A stretch of 64,000 nt of DNA from JBGSTR01 sp963707135 (GCA_963707135.1 CAVPOY010000012.1:1-64000), one strand, 5' to 3'. Numbered from the stretch's first letter, positions 9,874 to 19,840 are shown. Notes: generated from the sequence alone by a model not told the origin. Numbers and translations: made by a program.

Positions 9874-10152
9874 ATGCGATCGATAAGGAAGCTGCGGCGC
9901 GGCCTCGGGCTCTTGCTGCTGGCCGGCTCCGGCGCCCTGGTGCTAGCGGACTTGGGGCGAGGGCTCGTCGCCGTCGACCGCTGCCTGGATGCGGGGAACG
10001 TTTACGACTATCACGAGGGGCGGTGTCGGGAAGACGTCGTCAATCTACCCTACCTGCCCTATGCCGCGCGCCGTCCGGCCCTGCTCTTCGGGGCCGGTGT
10101 CCTGGCCGTACTCGGTCTCTCGCTCATTGTGCTCGCGAGACGAAACAAGTGA
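9874..10152 (+). CDS. small two-span membrane protein, unknown
   Basis: A 92-residue protein with a basic N-terminus (RSIRKLRRG), a first membrane span (LGLLLLAGSGALVLADLG), a short periplasmic stretch with two Cys (RCLDAGN, GRCREDV), a second span (ALLFGAGVLAVLGLSLIVLA) and a basic tail. No family was recognised. The loop with paired Cys suggests an oxidised extracytoplasmic segment. It sits 26 bp after the DUF1835 gene and may be cotranscribed. Confidence 0.55.
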   Translation: MRSIRKLRRGLGLLLLAGSGALVLADLGRGLVAVDRCLDAGNVYDYHEGRCREDVVNLPYLPYAARRPALLFGAGVLAVLGLSLIVLARRNK

Positions 10153-10245
10153 CGACCCATGAGGAGCCGGCGGCGATGTCTCCATCGCTCCAGACAGGAC
10201 CTGGTTACGGTCCGGCTCTCAAACATTTCGGGAGTTGTCATCCCC

Positions 10246-10647
10246 ATGACGTTCCATCAGAAGACCGCGCTCCGGGTGGCCGGGATCCTCTTCGGCACCT
10301 GGCTGCTGCTCGCGCTCGCGATCGCCGACTTACCGCCGCCGCCCGGATTCGTGATCGTGCCGGTGATCCTGCTGGCCTGCGCGCTGCTGGTCTACCTGCG
10401 GGTCCCTGTGTATCTGCGCTGGCGGGCGGGAGGCGCCAAGAGACGCGTGCTCAGGGTGGCGCGGGACGGCTTTCTCGGCGGCGGCGCCATCGCCTTGCTG
10501 TCCCTGCTCAGCCCCGGGGAACCGAGCGTCCAGCCCGGCTTGATGGACCGCCTGATCGGTATCGGCGTGTTGATCGGCCTGGGCATCGGCAACGCGCTTG
10601 CGGCTTACGCCATAGGCCCATGGCTTCAGCAACGAAAGCAGGTCTGA
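10246..10647 (+). CDS. small polytopic membrane protein, unknown
   Basis: A 133-residue protein with about four hydrophobic segments (ILFGTWLLLALAIADL, GFVIVPVILLACALLVYL, GGGAIALLSLLSP, LIGIGVLIGLGIGNALAAYA) and a basic cytoplasmic loop (RWRAGGAKRRVLRVARDG). GGAG lies about 12 bp before the ATG at 10246. The longer frame from 10159 adds 29 residues without membrane character, so the shorter start is used. The family is unknown. Confidence 0.5.
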   Translation: MTFHQKTALRVAGILFGTWLLLALAIADLPPPPGFVIVPVILLACALLVYLRVPVYLRWRAGGAKRRVLRVARDGFLGGGAIALLSLLSPGEPSVQPGLMDRLIGIGVLIGLGIGNALAAYAIGPWLQQRKQV

Positions 10648-10930
10648 GCGCCGAATCGTCCTCGGCTCGGCAGCCGGGAAATCTCAGCGCGCAACGAGCC
10701 CACGAACCGGGACCGGTGCCCTTGTCCGCTTCCGTATCCGTTCCCGAGCGTAGAACAACGAGACACAAGCTACCCGCCAGCATCGCCGTATAACAGTGAG
10801 TCGCGTCGAGCGCGGCGCGTATATCCGAGCCAAACATCCCGACGGGGCAGTTGCCAGAACGAGAAAAGATGTTCCGCCGGCCCGGACAGGGCCGCGCCAG
10901 GTTGCCCCACACACCATTGCCGGGGAGATA

Positions 10931-11065
10931 ATGAAATCCATTCCCGTACCGATACTGGCCTGCCTGGCCGCCGCATACGCCGGCGCCGCCAGACCGAGCT
11001 TCGACTGCGCCACGGCCGGCAGCCAAGCCGAGAAGCTGGTCTGCAGCGACGAGCCGATGGGGACG
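10931..11065 (+). pseudogene. lysozyme inhibitor LprI-like gene, N-terminal fragment
   Basis: The ATG at 10931 opens a signal peptide (KSIPVPILACLAAAYAGA) followed by PSFDCATAGSQAEKLVCSDE. This is the usual start of LprI/DUF1311 periplasmic proteins, where PSFDCAKA and EKLICSD are the hallmark, with paired Cys. After SDEP the similarity stops: a stretch of low-information coding follows and then the tail of a transposase in another frame. Only about 45 residues of the gene survive. The likely cause is insertion of the adjacent element followed by deletion. Confidence 0.6.
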
Positions 11066-11239
11066 CGTCCCGACGCGCGGCCGCTAGGCGCGGTGCGGCT
11101 GCAGAATTGGTCCTACTCGGGATTCGAGGGCATTCGGGGCGCGGTGGAGCTCGTTGCGGGGCACTGCGGGAGGGCGAGCCGCCGCAGCCCGGTGCTGCGA
11201 GCCCCAGGTGTCAGGATAGATGTCGTTTCCCCCTGGGAG

Positions 11240-11496
11240 GATTTGTGTGGGGATGGGGCATCACGCCGAGTTTTGCCTTCATGGCCGAACCGTACACCAA
11301 CGGCGCGGCCGAGCTTTCCAACCGTACCCTGAAGGAACAGGCCATCCATGGACGGATTTTCCGGAACCTCGAAGAGGTCCGTGAGGCGGTCGATGCCTTC
11401 GTCGAGCGTTACAATGCCCACTGGCGTCTGGAGAGACTGGGCTTTCAAACTCCCCTGGAAGCCCGTCAGGCAGCGCTCCGTAAGGACGCCGCCTGA
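11240..11496 (+). mobile_element. transposase C-terminal remnant (rve/DDE type, IS3/IS481-like)
   Basis: The frame to 11496 reads ITPSFAFMAEPYTNGAAELS and then RTLKEQAIHGRIFRNLEEVR and FVERYNAHWRLERLGFQTPL. This is the end of a retroviral-integrase-type transposase, including the catalytic Glu of the N-G-x-x-E motif. The first two catalytic Asp residues and the orthologous N-terminus are missing, so it cannot act alone. No terminal inverted repeats were found. It abuts the truncated LprI-like gene. Confidence 0.75.
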
Positions 11497-11610
11497 TTAC
11501 ACACGTCTGTGTCCAATCAATCCGAGCCGATACACTCACCCACCCACTCAAACCATTCCGATGGTTCTTCGGGTTTACTCTTGGCGAGGGGAAAGGGACT
11601 CCGGTTCAAA

Positions 11611-12372
11611 TCAGACCTCTATCCAGGGACCCGGGCGGTCCTGTTCGGCGAGCCGGGTACGCCCGGCGAGGGACTCGGAGACATCCCGAACCGCCTGAAA
11701 GGCCAGGTCGGGCCGGTTGTTCTTCTCACTGATGTGGGCCAGCACCAGCTGGCGGATCTCGGCCGTCGGGAACGTGTCGAGCAGACCGGCGGCCTGGCCG
11801 TTGCTCAGGTGACCGTAGCGGCCACCGACCCGGCGCTGCAGCGGCGGCGGATAGGGTCCGTCGCGCAGCATGTCCGGGTCGTGGTTGCACTCCAGGATCA
11901 GCGCATCGCAGCCGTGCAGGACCTCGCGCATGTGCCGGGTGATGGAGCCGGCGTCGGTCAGCATACCCAGACGCCGGCCGTCGGCCTCCAGGGCGAACTG
12001 ACGCGGCTCGCGGGTGTCGTGAGGAACCGGGTAAGGCTGGACCCGAACGCATCCGATAGCCACCGCCGAGTCGTACCCTGAAAACAGCCGCAGCCGCGGG
12101 ACCTCGGGCGCCCCGGCCCCTCTCCAGGTCCCGGCCGTGGTCCAGACCGGCGCGCCGTAACGCACGGCGAATGACGCGACACCCTTGGCGTGGTCGCCGT
12201 GCTCGTGCGTGAGGAGCAGGGCATCGATGCTGGAGGGCTCGACGTCCAGAGCGGCGAGCCGTCTTTCTAGCTCGCGGACGCTGAAGCCGTTGTCGATCAG
12301 AAGCCGCGACTGTTGGCTTTCCACCAGGGTCGCGTTGCCGCGGCTGCCGCTGCCAAGGGTCGCGAAGCGCAC
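11611..12372 (-). CDS. MBL-fold metallo-hydrolase (YycJ/WalJ-like)
   Basis: A 253-residue metallo-beta-lactamase-fold protein with the metal site THEHGDH at residues 55-61, an upstream GSGSRGNATLVE strand pair, and later ligands in LTDAGSI and ECNHDPDML and near the end LVLAHISEKNN. This pattern fits the YycJ/WalJ-like subgroup, proposed to act on nucleic acids. The start is GTG at 12372. It is the last gene of a leftward dapA-bamC-MBL group, 83 bp after bamC. Confidence 0.88.
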   Translation of the reverse strand: MRFATLGSGSRGNATLVESQQSRLLIDNGFSVRELERRLAALDVEPSSIDALLLTHEHGDHAKGVASFAVRYGAPVWTTAGTWRGAGAPEVPRLRLFSGYDSAVAIGCVRVQPYPVPHDTREPRQFALEADGRRLGMLTDAGSITRHMREVLHGCDALILECNHDPDMLRDGPYPPPLQRRVGGRYGHLSNGQAAGLLDTFPTAEIRQLVLAHISEKNNRPDLAFQAVRDVSESLAGRTRLAEQDRPGPWIEV

Positions 12373-12455
12373 GGGCCTCAGCGAACGGCCCGTCGCAGAT
12401 CAAAGCACGTCGCCGTTCCCGGTGGGCCTGAACCTTCCAACGCCAAGGGGCCGTC

Positions 12456-13604
12456 TCAGCGCATGTTCTCGGAAAGGAGCGCCAGAATGCGGCTCGCCGC
12501 CGGTGAGCCGTCCGGATTTCCGTTCTTGTCCAGCACGCTGACCCGGCTCTGCGTGTCGTCGCCTTGCACCCGAATCTGGTATTGCTGGACCCGGTCGATG
12601 TCGTCCTTTCTCCAGAATGCCATTCGGGACATGAAACCCTTCTTCTGCCGCCCCGAGGAATCGACGTCCTCATAGCGCACGTAGTAGATGCCACGGCCGA
12701 CGTCCCGGTCCTCGACGGCGAATCCGGCCCGGTCCAGGGCGGACCCTGTAGACCGCCAGGCGCGCCGGAACTCGTCCGGTACCAGCAACACCTGCGCCCC
12801 GCCCTCGCTGGCCAGGCGTGCCTGCGGAGCCGCTGGCGCGGCGGACGCGACCGCGGTATCGGCCCGCTGCTTCGAGGCGCCCAGATACAGCATCAGGCGC
12901 CTCAGCATCTCGGATTCCTTGCCCTTGTCGCTCGCGCTCGGCTCCCAGACCGTGCGCTCGTTGTCGCCCAGGGCGCCCGTCACGAGCTTCTCCTCCATAC
13001 CCCGGTGGGTCAGGCGCACGTCGGTGGATCCGCTGGTCGGCCCCGGCTCGATACGGACGCTGAACTGATCCCGCGTCGAGGTCGCGTAGAGCCCGTCCGC
13101 CACCGAGCGCATCATCCGGGTCACGAAGTCCTTTCGCACCTCGGCCCGGTTCTCGAGCCAGTCCGTCTTCATCACCCCGACCGCCGGGTCCTGCTCGAGC
13201 AGCAGTATCCCCTGCGAGCGCCAGAAAGACACGACCTGAGGCCAGACGACCTGCGGCGTTGCCTGGACCTCGAGCCAGCGCTCATCACCACTACGCCGCA
13301 GATCGACGCTCTCCACGGAGGGCAGTACGGCCCCGGAGGCGGCCGCCGTCCGGCGCTCACTGCGCCCGCTGCTGTACTCGGAGTAGGTCGCAGCCCCTCC
13401 ATCCAGGGGCGGGATATCCATCCGGTCGTCGAAGCTGCCGCCGGTGAGGTCCGGAGGAACCTCCAGGTTTTCTGACGCCTCCTTTTGCCGCTTGTAGGCG
13501 AGGGTCTGATCCGGGAGCATCTCGTCGACGCTGCTGCATCCGGTGAGCAACAGGATCGCCGCCGTAGCGGTCAGCAGGACGATATGGCTTGGCTTGGTTC
13601 TCAA
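12456..13604 (-). CDS. bamC: outer membrane assembly lipoprotein BamC
   Basis: BamC is the lipoprotein of the BAM complex that helps fold outer-membrane beta-barrels. The protein has a lipobox LTGC (Cys23) after a hydrophobic core, then the unstructured DEMLPDQTLAYKRQKEASEN segment and LEVPPDLTG that binds BamD. Two helix-grip domains follow (ERWLEVQATPQVVWPQVVSF; LLVPDEFRRAWRSTGSALDR). The start is a TTG at 13604: AAAGAGG lies about 10 bp upstream, and it gives 382 residues and a normal lipoprotein signal. A longer ATG-less frame would overlap dapA. Order dapA-bamC is conserved in gammaproteobacteria. Confidence 0.9.
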   Translation of the reverse strand: MRTKPSHIVLLTATAAILLLTGCSSVDEMLPDQTLAYKRQKEASENLEVPPDLTGGSFDDRMDIPPLDGGAATYSEYSSGRSERRTAAASGAVLPSVESVDLRRSGDERWLEVQATPQVVWPQVVSFWRSQGILLLEQDPAVGVMKTDWLENRAEVRKDFVTRMMRSVADGLYATSTRDQFSVRIEPGPTSGSTDVRLTHRGMEEKLVTGALGDNERTVWEPSASDKGKESEMLRRLMLYLGASKQRADTAVASAAPAAPQARLASEGGAQVLLVPDEFRRAWRSTGSALDRAGFAVEDRDVGRGIYYVRYEDVDSSGRQKKGFMSRMAFWRKDDIDRVQQYQIRVQGDDTQSRVSVLDKNGNPDGSPAASRILALLSENMR

Positions 13605-13660
13605 ACTCGGCCGCCTCTTTCGAATTCCTTGGCCAGCCGTTGGGCGGCCCATGCCACTGG

Positions 13661-14536
13661 TCACAGCACGCCCGCCCGCTCCATGGCGGAGCGGACCCGC
13701 GGCTGACAGTCCTCGGAGAGCCAGGTCAGTGGCAGGCGTATACCCTTACCGCACAGCCCCATTGCATAAGCCCCCCACTTCACCGGGATCGGGTTGGATT
13801 GCACGAACAGGTCCCGGTGCAGGCCGTCGAGCCGCTCGTTGAGGGCGAGCGCACGCGCCCGGTCGCCAGCGAGGGCCGCCTCGCACATGTCCTGCATCAG
13901 ACGGGGGGCGAGATTCGAGGTTACCGAGATCACGCCGTCGCCACCGAGCAACATGAAGTCGCACGCTGTTGCGTCATCGCCGCTGTAGAGCGTAAACCCG
14001 TCGCCGCAGCCCTCGCGCAGGCGGGCGACACGTTCGAGGTCACCCGTCGCCTCCTTCACCCCGACGATGTTGTCGATCGCGGCGAGACGCTCGACCGTTT
14101 CCGGGAGCATGTCGCAGGCGGTCCTTCCGGGCACGTTGTAGAGGATTTGCGGAATGTCGACTGCCTCGGCGACGGCCTTGTGGTGCAGATAGAGGCCCTC
14201 TTGGGTCGGCTTGTTGTAATAGGGCGTCACCAGCAGGGCGGCATCGGCGCCCCCTTCCTTCGCACAGCGGGTCAGCGCGATCGCCTCGCGGGTGGAGTTG
14301 GCGCCGGTGCCCGCGATCACCGGAATGCGCCCGGCGGCAAGCTCCACGGTTCGCCGGATCACGGCGCAGTGCTCGTCCTCGTCCAGGGTGGCCGACTCCC
14401 CGGTCGTACCGACCGAGACGATGGCGGAGGTTCCCGCCTCGACGTGAAAGTCAACGAGCCGCTTCAGGCTCGCGTCATCGACCTCCCCATCGGCGTCCAT
14501 GGGCGTTATCAGGGCTACGATGCTGCCGCGATACAT
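13661..14536 (-). CDS. dapA: 4-hydroxy-tetrahydrodipicolinate synthase
   Basis: DapA condenses pyruvate with aspartate semialdehyde in lysine and meso-diaminopimelate synthesis. The 291-residue sequence has the TIM-barrel family marks: GTTGESATL near residue 45, ILYNVPGRTACDM (catalytic Tyr about 133) and GVKEATGDL (Schiff-base Lys about 160). The start MYRGSIVALITPM at 14536 has GGAG 8 bp upstream; the longer frame to 14593 does not fit the family. It leads the dapA-bamC-MBL group. Confidence 0.95.
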   Translation of the reverse strand: MYRGSIVALITPMDADGEVDDASLKRLVDFHVEAGTSAIVSVGTTGESATLDEDEHCAVIRRTVELAAGRIPVIAGTGANSTREAIALTRCAKEGGADAALLVTPYYNKPTQEGLYLHHKAVAEAVDIPQILYNVPGRTACDMLPETVERLAAIDNIVGVKEATGDLERVARLREGCGDGFTLYSGDDATACDFMLLGGDGVISVTSNLAPRLMQDMCEAALAGDRARALALNERLDGLHRDLFVQSNPIPVKWGAYAMGLCGKGIRLPLTWLSEDCQPRVRSAMERAGVL

Positions 14537-14680
14537 GCTCCAGCTCCGGAATTGACAAACGGGGCATGTTAGCGCGGGCTTGCGCGCCCGCACAACCTCG
14601 GCTCAAGAAATCGGTTCGCAACTCGGCGCGCACTCCAGCGCCCCGGCGGCACCCGGTCGTCCCTCACCCCGCCGGTCTGG

Positions 14681-16119
14681 TCAGCTGAACGCCGAATGGC
14701 AGAGCGAAAGCAGGGCCGCCGGGAAGATCCCCAACGCCAGAACGGCAAGCCCGTTCACCGTCATGGCCACGCGCACGCCCCCGGTGGTGACAATGGCCGC
14801 GTCCGTTTCGGGCCGGTCGAAGTAGATCAGCTTGACCACGCGCAGGTAGTAAAAGGCGCCGATGATCGAGAACGCCACCGCAACCACCGCGAGCCAGATC
14901 AGATCCACCCGGATCACGGCCTGGAGCACGACGAGTTTCGCCATGAATCCCACCGTCGGCGGCACGCCAGCCATCGAGAACATCAGCAGCGCCATCATGG
15001 CCGCGTACCAGGGGTCCCGGTCGTTCAGTCCCTTGAGGTCGTTAAGGTTCTCGGCGTCGAAGCCCTCTCGGCTCAGTATGGTCAGGATACCGAAGGCCCC
15101 GGCGGCCATGACCGCATAGACGATGGCGTAGAACATCGCCGAGGCATAGCCCGCGCTGGTGCCCGCGAGCAACCCGAGGAATATGAACCCGACGTGCGAG
15201 ATGGTCGAATAGGCGAGCATCCGCTTGATGTTGGTCTGGGCGATGGCAACCAGGTTGCCGAGGCCCATCGACAGCACCGACAGAATGATCAGCATCCCCT
15301 GCCAGTGCGGGTGCAGGGCGCCGAGCCCGTCCACCAGCAACCTTATCGCCAGGGCAAAGGCAGCGATCTTGGGCACGCTGGCGAGGAACAGCACGACCGG
15401 CGTCGGCGCACCTTGGTAGATGTCCGGGACCCACATGTGGAACGGGACCGCCCCGAACTTGAACCCGATGCCGATCACCAGAAAGGCGATACCGAAGACC
15501 AGTACCTTGTCCTTCATACCGTCGTTGGCGACGGTCTCGGCCACGGCCCCGAGCTCAATGGACCCGGTTGCGCCGTAGATCATCGAGACGCCGTAGAGCA
15601 GCATCCCCGAGCCGAGCGCACCGAGTACGAAGTACTTCATCGCCGCCTCGGCGCCCAGTTTCGAGTCACGGTCGAAGGCAACCAGCGCGTAGAGGCACAG
15701 GGCCAGCAGCTCGAGCCCCAGGTAGACGGTCAGGAAGCTGTTCGCCGAGACCATGACCAGCATGCCGAGCACGGCGAAGAGCACAAGCACATAGTACTCG
15801 CCGACCAGCAGCTTCCGGTCCTTGAGCCAGGGCCGCGCATAGACCAGGCCCAGCAGCGCGACGATCATCAGGAACACCTTGAGCACGTCGCTGACGGTGT
15901 CCCGGACCACGTTGCCGTCGAAAACGATCTGCCGCTCGCCACCTCCCCCGAGGCCGACCGCCGCGATCGCGGCCAGCAGGCCGATCAGGGCCAGGGTGTG
16001 ATTCATCCCCTTGTCCTGCTCCTTCAGGTAGAGATCGAGCGACCAGGACGGCGCTCGCCGTGGTGAGGATTAGCGATCTCCGGCAGGATCGGTATCAGGC
16101 TCGCGAAGTCGAATTGCAT
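14681..16119 (-). CDS. nuoN: NADH-quinone oxidoreductase subunit N (N-terminal frame breaks)
   Basis: NuoN is one of three antiporter-like proton-pumping subunits of complex I. From 16006 leftward the frame is intact (441 residues) with the conserved channel segments GIGFKFGAVPFHMWVPDIYQ and SMAGVPPTVGFMAK. The true N-terminus lies upstream: an ATG at 16119 reads QFDFASLIPILPEI, then the sense continues one frame over (LILTTASAVLV) and then in the frame of the main ORF (LDLYLKEQDKG). Removing one base at each of two sites, near 16070 and 16038, restores a 478-residue protein of normal length. So either the gene is broken or these are sequence errors. It is the last nuo gene. Confidence 0.85.
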
Positions 16120-16170
16120 CTGGGTGTTCCAGTCAGATTGGGGGCTGCGCCGAGGGTTCGCCGGGCGATG

Positions 16171-17748
16171 TCAGGGCCTGGCGGCGACCGCTACCGGGAC
16201 AGGCCGGGCGAGCTCGCAGTTCGCCACCTCGGCGGCCGGCAGCTTGCACACGCTGGCGTGGGCGATCAGGTTGTCGACCGAGGTATGCATGACATCCATC
16301 AGGGGCGCCGGCCAGATTCCGAACGCCAGCACGGCGGCGGCAAGCACGCCGAGATTGAAGGTCTCGCGCCCGTTGAGGTCCTTCAGGGCGGCGACCTTGT
16401 CGTTTCCGACCGGCCCGAACACCACCCGCTTGACCATCCAGAGCGTGAAGGCGGCCGCGAGAATCAGCGTGGTCGAGGCCAGGAAGGCCCACCAGAAATC
16501 GGCCCTGAAGGTCGCCAGGATGACCATGAACTCGCCCACAAACCCGGAGGTCCCGGGGAGCCCCGCGTTGGCCATCGCGAAGAAGACCATGAAGGCGCCA
16601 AACACCGGCATGGTGTTGACGACGCCGCCGTAGTCGGCGATCTGACGCGAGTGGACCCGGTCGTAGAGCACGCCCACGCAGAGGAACAGGGCGCCCGAGA
16701 TGAACCCGTGGGAAATCATCTGCACCATGCCGCCCTCGATCCCCATCGCCGCGCCGCTGAGGCCGCCGGAACGATTCAGGATCGTGAACATGATGAAGAA
16801 GCCCAGGGTCACGAAGCCCATGTGGGCGATCGACGAATAGGCGATCAGCTTCTTCATGTCCTGCTGGACCAAGGCCACGAAACCGATGTAGATGACCGCG
16901 ATCAGCGACAGGGCGATGATCAGCCAGTCCAGGGAAGCACTGGCGTCCGGCGTCATCGGCAGGCTGAAGCGCAGGAAGCCGTAACCGCCGATCTTCAGCA
17001 TGATGGCCGCCAGGATCACCGACCCCCCGGTCGGGGCCTCCACGTGGGCGTCCGGCAGCCAGGTGTGCACCGGCCACATGGGCACCTTGACCGCGAAGGC
17101 CGCCAGGAAGGCCAGGAAGATCAGCACCTGAGCGGTCATGCCGAGCTCCAGGCCGTGGTACTTCAGGAGCTCGAAGCTGCCCGCCTGGTAGTACATGTAG
17201 ATCAGCGCGACCAGCATGAACACCGAGCCGAAGAAGGTGTAGAGGAAGAACTTGATGGTCGCGTAGACCCGGTTCGGCCCGCCCCATACCCCGATGATGA
17301 TGAACATCGGGATCAGCATCGCCTCCCAGAACACGTAGAACAGGATGGCATCCAGCGCCGAGAAGACGCCGACCATGACACCCTCCATGATCAGGAAGGC
17401 GGCCATGTACTGGGTCGGCTTGTAGGTGATGACGTCCCAGCCGCCGACGACGACGAAGATGGTGATGAAGGTGGTCAGCAGGATCAGCGGCATCGAGATG
17501 CCGTCCACGCCCAGGTGGTAGTAGACGTCGAAGGACGGGATCCAGGCGGCGCGCTCGACGAACTGCATCTCGGCCGTTTCGGTGTCGAACCCGAGCCACA
17601 GCGACAGGCTGAGCAAGAAGGTCACGACCGCGAAGCCCAGCGCGATCCGCTTGGAAAGTTCCGCGCTCTTGTCGCCGCTCGCCAGCACCGCGACGCCGCC
17701 GAGAATCGGCAGCCAGATAAGGAGCGTAAGCAGGGGGAAATGTTGCAT
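16171..17748 (-). CDS. nuoM: NADH-quinone oxidoreductase subunit M
   Basis: A 525-residue, roughly 14-span membrane subunit of complex I. It carries the antiporter-family core: FYVFWEAMLIPMFIIIGVWG with the essential Glu of TM5, VKVPMWPVHTWLPDAHVEAP, and LIAYSSIAHMGFVTLG. Its C-terminal about 30 residues (ASVCKLPAAEVANCELARPV) are hydrophilic and carry two Cys, not typical of the family. It sits 22 bp after nuoL and 51 bp before nuoN. Confidence 0.97.
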   Translation of the reverse strand: MQHFPLLTLLIWLPILGGVAVLASGDKSAELSKRIALGFAVVTFLLSLSLWLGFDTETAEMQFVERAAWIPSFDVYYHLGVDGISMPLILLTTFITIFVVVGGWDVITYKPTQYMAAFLIMEGVMVGVFSALDAILFYVFWEAMLIPMFIIIGVWGGPNRVYATIKFFLYTFFGSVFMLVALIYMYYQAGSFELLKYHGLELGMTAQVLIFLAFLAAFAVKVPMWPVHTWLPDAHVEAPTGGSVILAAIMLKIGGYGFLRFSLPMTPDASASLDWLIIALSLIAVIYIGFVALVQQDMKKLIAYSSIAHMGFVTLGFFIMFTILNRSGGLSGAAMGIEGGMVQMISHGFISGALFLCVGVLYDRVHSRQIADYGGVVNTMPVFGAFMVFFAMANAGLPGTSGFVGEFMVILATFRADFWWAFLASTTLILAAAFTLWMVKRVVFGPVGNDKVAALKDLNGRETFNLGVLAAAVLAFGIWPAPLMDVMHTSVDNLIAHASVCKLPAAEVANCELARPVPVAVAARP

Positions 17749-17770
17749 GCCTGTCCTCTCCCTTACCGCT

Positions 17771-19777
17771 TCAGAGCGTCACGAACAGGGTCAGCAGGCC
17801 CACGAGCCCGATGATCATCGCGATGGCGTAGTGGTACAGGTAGCCGGTCTGGACCAGCCGCACCTTCTGGGCGAGCCAGCCCACGCCCTTGGCGGAGCCG
17901 TTGATGACGGCCCCGTCGATGACACCCTGGTCGCCCCCGACCCAGAAGGCCTTGCCGATGCCGCGGCCGCCGGCGGCGAACACCCTTTGGTTGAAGTCGT
18001 CGAAGCCGTACTTGTTCTGAAGGACCCGGGTGACTGGCCCGCCCATGGCCTGCAGCCGATCGTCGATCCCCGGATTCCTGCGCTGCATGAACCACCAGAC
18101 GACCACGGCGATCACCAGCCCGGCCATCGCCAGCAGGAACGGCAGCCCGGTCATTCCGTGCGCGACAAAGGCGGCCGGTCCATGCCAGTGCTCCGCAAGA
18201 TGATGCAGCGTGTCGTGCTCCGGTGCGACCACGATCGGCTGCCAGCTCCCGGAGGCGAACCAGTCCTCGACCAGAAGCGGCCCGATGGTATACCAGCCAA
18301 TGAAAATCGATGGGATCGCAAGCAGTATCAGCGGCACGGTGACCACCCAGGGGGTCTCGTGCAAATGGTGGCGCGTGTGCTCGTCCATCCGCTCCTTGCC
18401 GTGGAAGACCAGGAAGTAGACCCGGAAGCTGTAGAGCGCCGTCACCAGCGCGCCCAGTGTCAGCAGCACCGCGCCGTAGCCGGCCCCGAAGACGTGGGAG
18501 GCGCCGACCGCCTCGATGATCGCGTCTTTCGAGAAGAAACCGGAGAAGCCCGGGAACGCGATCAGCGCCAGCGAGCCGATCAGGAAGGTGATCCAGGTGA
18601 TGGGCATGTACTTGCGCAGGCCGCCCATGTTGCGGATGTCCTGGTCGTGGTGCATCGCGATGATCACCGAACCGGCGGCGAGAAACAGCAAGGCCTTGAA
18701 GAAGGCGTGGGTCATCAGGTGGAAGATGCCCGCGGCGTAGGCCGACGCGCCAAGGGCCGCGATCATGTAACCGAGCTGCGAAAGCGTCGAGTAGGCGACC
18801 ACGCGCTTGATGTCGTTCTGAACCAGACCGATCAGGCCCATGAAGAAGGCCGTGGTCGCGCCGATGATGAGCACGAACGACAACGCCGCCTCCGAGAGCT
18901 CATAGAGCGGCGACATGCGCGCGACCATGAACACGCCGGCGGTGACCATGGTCGCGGCGTGGATCAGTGCCGAGATCGGGGTCGGGCCCTCCATGGAATC
19001 CGGCAACCAGACATGCAGCGGCACCTGGGCGGACTTGCCCATGGCGCCGATGAACAGCAGCACGCAGATCAGGGTCATCAGGGACACGCCGCCGAAGACG
19101 CTTACCTGGGTTCCGGCCAGCCCGGGTGCCGCCGCGAACACCTCGGCATAGTCCATGGAGTTGAAATACATGGCCACGGCGGCGATGCCGAGGATGAAGC
19201 CGAAATCGCCGACCCGGTTGACGAGGAACGCCTTGAGGTTCGCGAAGATCGCCGACTCTCGCACCGACCAGAAACCGATCAGCAGATAGGAGACCAGACC
19301 CACCGCCTCCCAGCCGAAGAACAGCTGAAGGAAGTTGTTGGACATGACCAGCATCAGCATCGAGAAGGTGAACAGCGAGATGTAGGCGAAGAAGCGCTGG
19401 TAGCTGTTGCGCCCCGCCAGCGAATCCTCCGGCCAGTTGTGCTCGTCGTCGGCCATGTAGCCGATGGTGTAGATGTGCACCATCAGCGAGACGAAGGTGA
19501 CCACGCTGATCATCAGCGCCGTCAGCTTGTCGACCAGGAACCCGATCTCGAAGCGAATGCCGTCGGAGACCATCCAGGTGTAGACGGCGCCATTGAACAC
19601 CGGCTCGTCGTGCCAGATGAAGCGCGAAAGGACCCAGAGCGACAGCACCGTCGACAAGCCGACCGCGAGAATGGTCACCGAGTGGGCCCCGGCCCGGCCG
19701 ATGCGACCGCCCAGTAGACCGGCGATGACGGCGCCGATCAGGGGCGCGAGCGCGATGGTGAGATAGGTGTTTTCCAC
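17771..19777 (-). CDS. nuoL: NADH-quinone oxidoreductase subunit L
   Basis: A 668-residue distal proton-pumping subunit of complex I. It has FFGWEAVGLVSYLLIGFW, KSAQVPLHVWLPDSMEGPTP and RVVAYSTLSQLGYMIAALG, and a long C-terminal region after residue 470 that corresponds to the amphipathic piston helix and the last transmembrane span. Its length is in the normal range for gammaproteobacterial NuoL, with no frame breaks. Neighbours are nuoK and nuoM. Confidence 0.97.
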   Translation of the reverse strand: MENTYLTIALAPLIGAVIAGLLGGRIGRAGAHSVTILAVGLSTVLSLWVLSRFIWHDEPVFNGAVYTWMVSDGIRFEIGFLVDKLTALMISVVTFVSLMVHIYTIGYMADDEHNWPEDSLAGRNSYQRFFAYISLFTFSMLMLVMSNNFLQLFFGWEAVGLVSYLLIGFWSVRESAIFANLKAFLVNRVGDFGFILGIAAVAMYFNSMDYAEVFAAAPGLAGTQVSVFGGVSLMTLICVLLFIGAMGKSAQVPLHVWLPDSMEGPTPISALIHAATMVTAGVFMVARMSPLYELSEAALSFVLIIGATTAFFMGLIGLVQNDIKRVVAYSTLSQLGYMIAALGASAYAAGIFHLMTHAFFKALLFLAAGSVIIAMHHDQDIRNMGGLRKYMPITWITFLIGSLALIAFPGFSGFFSKDAIIEAVGASHVFGAGYGAVLLTLGALVTALYSFRVYFLVFHGKERMDEHTRHHLHETPWVVTVPLILLAIPSIFIGWYTIGPLLVEDWFASGSWQPIVVAPEHDTLHHLAEHWHGPAAFVAHGMTGLPFLLAMAGLVIAVVVWWFMQRRNPGIDDRLQAMGGPVTRVLQNKYGFDDFNQRVFAAGGRGIGKAFWVGGDQGVIDGAVINGSAKGVGWLAQKVRLVQTGYLYHYAIAMIIGLVGLLTLFVTL

Positions 19778-19840
19778 TGTATGGCTCTTTTCGTTCTGTC
19801 AGCCGTGGTCGGTCGTGTTATCGGGCCCGAATCCCGACGG

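Noticed and set aside
14571..14590. GC-rich hairpin between dapA and nuoN as a terminator
   Set aside because: The stem is short and no T-run follows on either strand.
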